Positions 61,480 to 64,000 of a stretch of 64,000 nt of DNA are shown piece after piece (position 1 is the stretch's first letter; every line of letters starts with the position of its first letter). The DNA is from Ceratothoa steindachneri. Lineage: Eukaryota; Arthropoda; Malacostraca; Isopoda; Cymothoidae. The stretch lies in assembly GCA_963969495.1 (NCBI GenBank), contig OZ018335.1, positions 83,310,354-83,374,353 of the forward strand, in the 5' to 3' direction. Made by a program: the position numbers and the translations under genes. The notes below the pieces were generated by a model that saw nothing but the letters and a program-made list of their open reading frames with translations, was not told where the DNA came from and did no database searches.

Positions 61480-61950
61480 GCAAAACAAGGCTGCCGCATC
61501 TCTCCAAAGGACGACACTCACGGCATTTAAATGGATGAAAAGGAGACACTTTGTTAATGAATTTTCGCCTTCTGTAAGCAAACCTTTTAGTTATTTTGCC
61601 TTTTTCTACTAATATATTCATGAGTTTTTCGATATGAGGAACTTGGATTTTTTAGACCTTTTTTTCAGCCCTGACACAAACGGGGTCCTCCATTTTCTTA
61701 GCATGGCGCTTTAAGGGCTAGAGTCGAATCGGTGACAATCCAAACATCTCGGATATCTCCGTGGTCACCTCACCTGCCACAAGAGTGCCGAACGACCTTC
61801 TCAAGCAATCAACATCAAAACGCATCAATTGTAAAACTTGTTGGAGAGTGGGAATTTTAACCTTAAATTTGCCACTCTATAAATGTGTGAATCATCTAGG
61901 CTAATAGGAAAGACCACTACATGTGCGATGGTTAGTTTTTGTGGAGCCAT
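61480..61950 (-). pseudogene. Unidentified decayed reading frame
   Basis: From an ATG at 61,950 the minus strand reads MAPQKLTIAHVVVFPISLDD. After one frameshift near 61,868 it continues KIPTLQQVLQLMRFDVDCLR, SFGTLVAGEVTTEISEMFGL, KRHAKKMEDPVCVRAEKKV, IEKLMNILVEKGKITKRFAY and RRRKFINKVSPFHPF. About 155 codons are coding-like with two in-frame stops. I recognise no family. It contains an amphipathic, helix-turn-helix-like segment (EVTTEISEMFGLS) and a basic C-terminus, compatible with a nucleic-acid-binding protein, but that is inference. The lack of introns suggests an element-borne or processed gene. Confidence 0.4.
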
Positions 61951-62109
61951 TCTATTAGATATATTAACCCTTAATTAGATTAGGGGCCAGATGTTCCAAT
62001 CTTGGCTTGGTCGATTACGGAAGTGGCAGCAGACCCATCTGTGTCTCCAGCCCCCGCGAATGGAGAGGAGCCCCCAGGCCAGATGGACCGACCTCAGCAA
62101 GGTCCTGGT

Positions 62110-63960
62110 AGTTACAAGGAGCTACAAGGAAAGAAAGTATCCTAGAAGACCTTACGGTCTATTCGAAGAGGGTACCTTTGGACTAGCAATTGAGTAGGCA
62201 CATGGCTGCTCAATTGTTTTGAGTCCCTAAGCGGCCACTTTTCAAGACTTTGTCTAGTCTTGACTTGAACTGGTCAACAGATTCACTGTTGAAAAATTCC
62301 ACTGGAAGTGCGTTCCACTTACCGCAGATAATGTAGGATGAAAAAATTTCCACACAGTTTGCGGTTGTAACGCTTCAGTTCAAGTTTAAAGCCGTGATTG
62401 CGCGTTCTGTTCTCACTCAGTGTGAAAATATCCCGGTAATTAACATTGTCAAACCCTCAAAGTATTTTGAAAACTTCGATGAGTGGAAAACGCAGTCTAC
62501 GGGTTTCCAGCGAGAACAGATATAATTCCCTTAGTCTATCTTCATAACTTTTATGTCGGATAGAGGGAATCAGTTTGGTTGCCCTAGCTTGTAGGCGTTC
62601 CAACCTTGCGATGTCTCTTCAAAACGAAGGACTCCAAATTTGTACGGCATACTTCAGGTGCAGCCAAACGAGGAAGTTGTACAGAAAAAGTACAATCTCC
62701 TTGTTACGGTATCCAAACTGGCGCTTTATGTAGCCTAACATCTTTTGGGCTTTCTTCTCTGCCTAGTTGCACTGTTTCGAGAACTTGAGGTAGCTAGTGA
62801 TAGTAACACCAAAGTCTTTCTCAGTGTCACTCGATTCAAGAGCAGTGCCCTTAAGGATGTACTGAGATTTGTGGTTTCGGTGGCCGATATGCATTACTTT
62901 GCACCTCCCCACGTTGAAAGGCATTTGCCACATGTCCCACCACTCCCCAATCCTTTGAAGGTCCTCTTGGAGGCGGGCAGTGTTCTTTTCCTTTTCCACA
63001 TTGTTACCAAGCTTGGTGTCGTCGGCAAATTTGAAGATTTAGGCAACCATGTCTCCGTCCATGTCGTTGACATAGATAATAAACAATAGTGGTCACATGA
63101 CGGAACCTTGAGGGACACCGCTAGATACGGGCGCCCAATCAGAGGCCCGTCCATTCACCACTACTCGTTGCCGTCTGTCACTTAGCCAGCTTTCTATCCA
63201 ACCTGCTACCTGGCCGTCTATGCCCTGTGAACGCACTTTCAGAAGAAGGCGGCGGTGTGGTGCCTTATCAAAGGCCTTTTGAAAGTCAAGGTCAACAACA
63301 TTCACCGCTTTATCCCGATCATGCTCACTGAACACGAAGTGGAAGAATTCCACAAGGTTCGTCAGGCATGACCGTTGCCTTCGGAAGCCTTGCTGGGAAC
63401 TCTTTAGTAGCAGGTTTGACTCTAAATAAGACGTTATCTTGTCCACTATCATTCTTTCTATGAGTTTACCGACTATCGAAGTCAAACTGATGGGTCGGTA
63501 GTTTGACGGATGGCTGGGGTCTTGTTTCTTGAAGATCGGAGTCACCTCCGCCTCACGCCAGTCTCTAGGAACGCATCCTGTCCTGATTGACATGTTAAAG
63601 ACAGCGCACAGATGTCGTGATGCTTCATCGCACACTTCCTTCAACACCTTGGATAGAAACCCTTCCGGTCCGGGGGACTTATTCGTCTTTAGGTCAGCGA
63701 TCTTTTTCATTATTTCTCCTTCAGGGAAGTCCAGTACCTCCAGCTTTTACCCCGAGTTGGAATCCGTGCGCTGGGGGATGGAACCACACTCTTTACTATA
63801 CACTGAAGAGAAGTAGTCATTGAGCAGGTTAGCATTTTCTGCAGCTGAGTAAGTTAATGCACTCTCTTCGTCCACCAAGGGCCCAGTCGAAGGAGATCCC
63901 TCTCCTCCTTGTACTGCCTTGAAAAACCTAATCGTTTAAGGTGGACCTTGCTTAGGGCCG
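62110..63960 (-). mobile_element. CR1 LINE copy, RT and 3' end, reaching the right edge
   Basis: Minus strand. Near 63,890-63,760: PSTGPLVDEESALTYSAAEN and NLLNDYFSSVYSKE. The open frame 63,710-63,093 has MKKIADLKTNKSPGPEGFLS, VPRDWREAEVTPIFKKQDPS, NYRPISLTSIVGKLIERMIV, VVDLDFQKAFDKAPHRRLLL (motif A) and SSGVPQGSVM. After a stop, FKFADDTKLGNNVEKEKN gives motif C with FADD intact. The thumb and tail follow (62,999-62,763 and beyond): MLGYIKRQFGYRNKE, DIARLERLQARATKLIPSIR and SENRTRNHGFKLELKRYN. The 3' tail at 62,200-62,110 matches the copies at 7,978 and 13,882. Same family as the 7.98-8.5 kb copy, distinct from the CR1 at 3.2-7 kb. Several stops in the 3' half. Confidence 0.88.
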
Positions 63961-64000
63961 GACTCGAGTTCGGTGCTTGGTGCCGAGCCCATATTCACTC

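Noticed and set aside
61991..62110. Plus frame with RWTDLSKVL, resembling the tail of some LINE RTs
   Set aside because: Too short and not connected to any RT; the rest of the frame is antisense CR1 tail.

Overview
This window is eukaryotic, from an invertebrate animal genome. It is AT-rich, carries long (AT)n and (GA)n microsatellites, and contains remnants of at least eight superfamilies of animal transposable elements. I found no convincing host gene, exon chain, tRNA, rRNA or prokaryotic feature. The element set is mariner, Tc1, piggyBac, Penelope, CR1, L2, I/Jockey-like LINEs, a 2A-bearing LINE and Ty3/gypsy. It fits a marine invertebrate. The LINE types look arthropod (crustacean) or molluscan to me, but the species cannot be fixed from this sequence.

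Layout. 0-8.5 kb: mariner transposase N-terminus cut by the left edge, a LINE ORF1 remnant, a Penelope endonuclease fragment, a compound microsatellite, a nearly complete but broken CR1 LINE (minus strand), and a short CR1 3' copy inserted in a (GA)n tract. 9.6-17 kb: two related Tc1-type transposase remnants in opposite orientation on either side of a mariner-like fragment, a very short CR1 3' tail, and an L2-like LINE. 17-25 kb: a 4.5-kb AT-rich stretch without genes, a diverged direct repeat, and a gypsy gag-protease remnant. 25.9-28.6 kb: a long Penelope-like element. 28.8-34.5 kb: AT-rich, almost empty. 34.5-42.5 kb: an I/Jockey-like LINE interrupted by an oppositely oriented LINE whose ORF2 leader ends in a 2A-type motif. 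42.5-46.2 kb: a CR1 LINE with an esterase ORF1, abutting a piggyBac fragment. 47.4-50.3 kb: a second, more decayed I/Jockey-like copy. 51.7-56 kb: a gypsy-type element with domain order gag-PR-IN-RT-RNase H. 56.5-58.6 kb: a reverse transcriptase-RNase H element I cannot place. 59-62 kb: microsatellite, gene desert and an unidentified coding-like remnant. 62.1 kb to the right edge: another CR1 LINE.

The elements do not form a pathway. The window is a layered record of insertions, nearly all broken by stops and frameshifts. The items most worth following are the gypsy-type element with integrase ahead of reverse transcriptase (51.7-56 kb), the unclassified RT-RNase H element (56.5-58.6 kb), the 2A motif at 39,961-39,984, and the unidentified reading frame near 61.5-61.95 kb.
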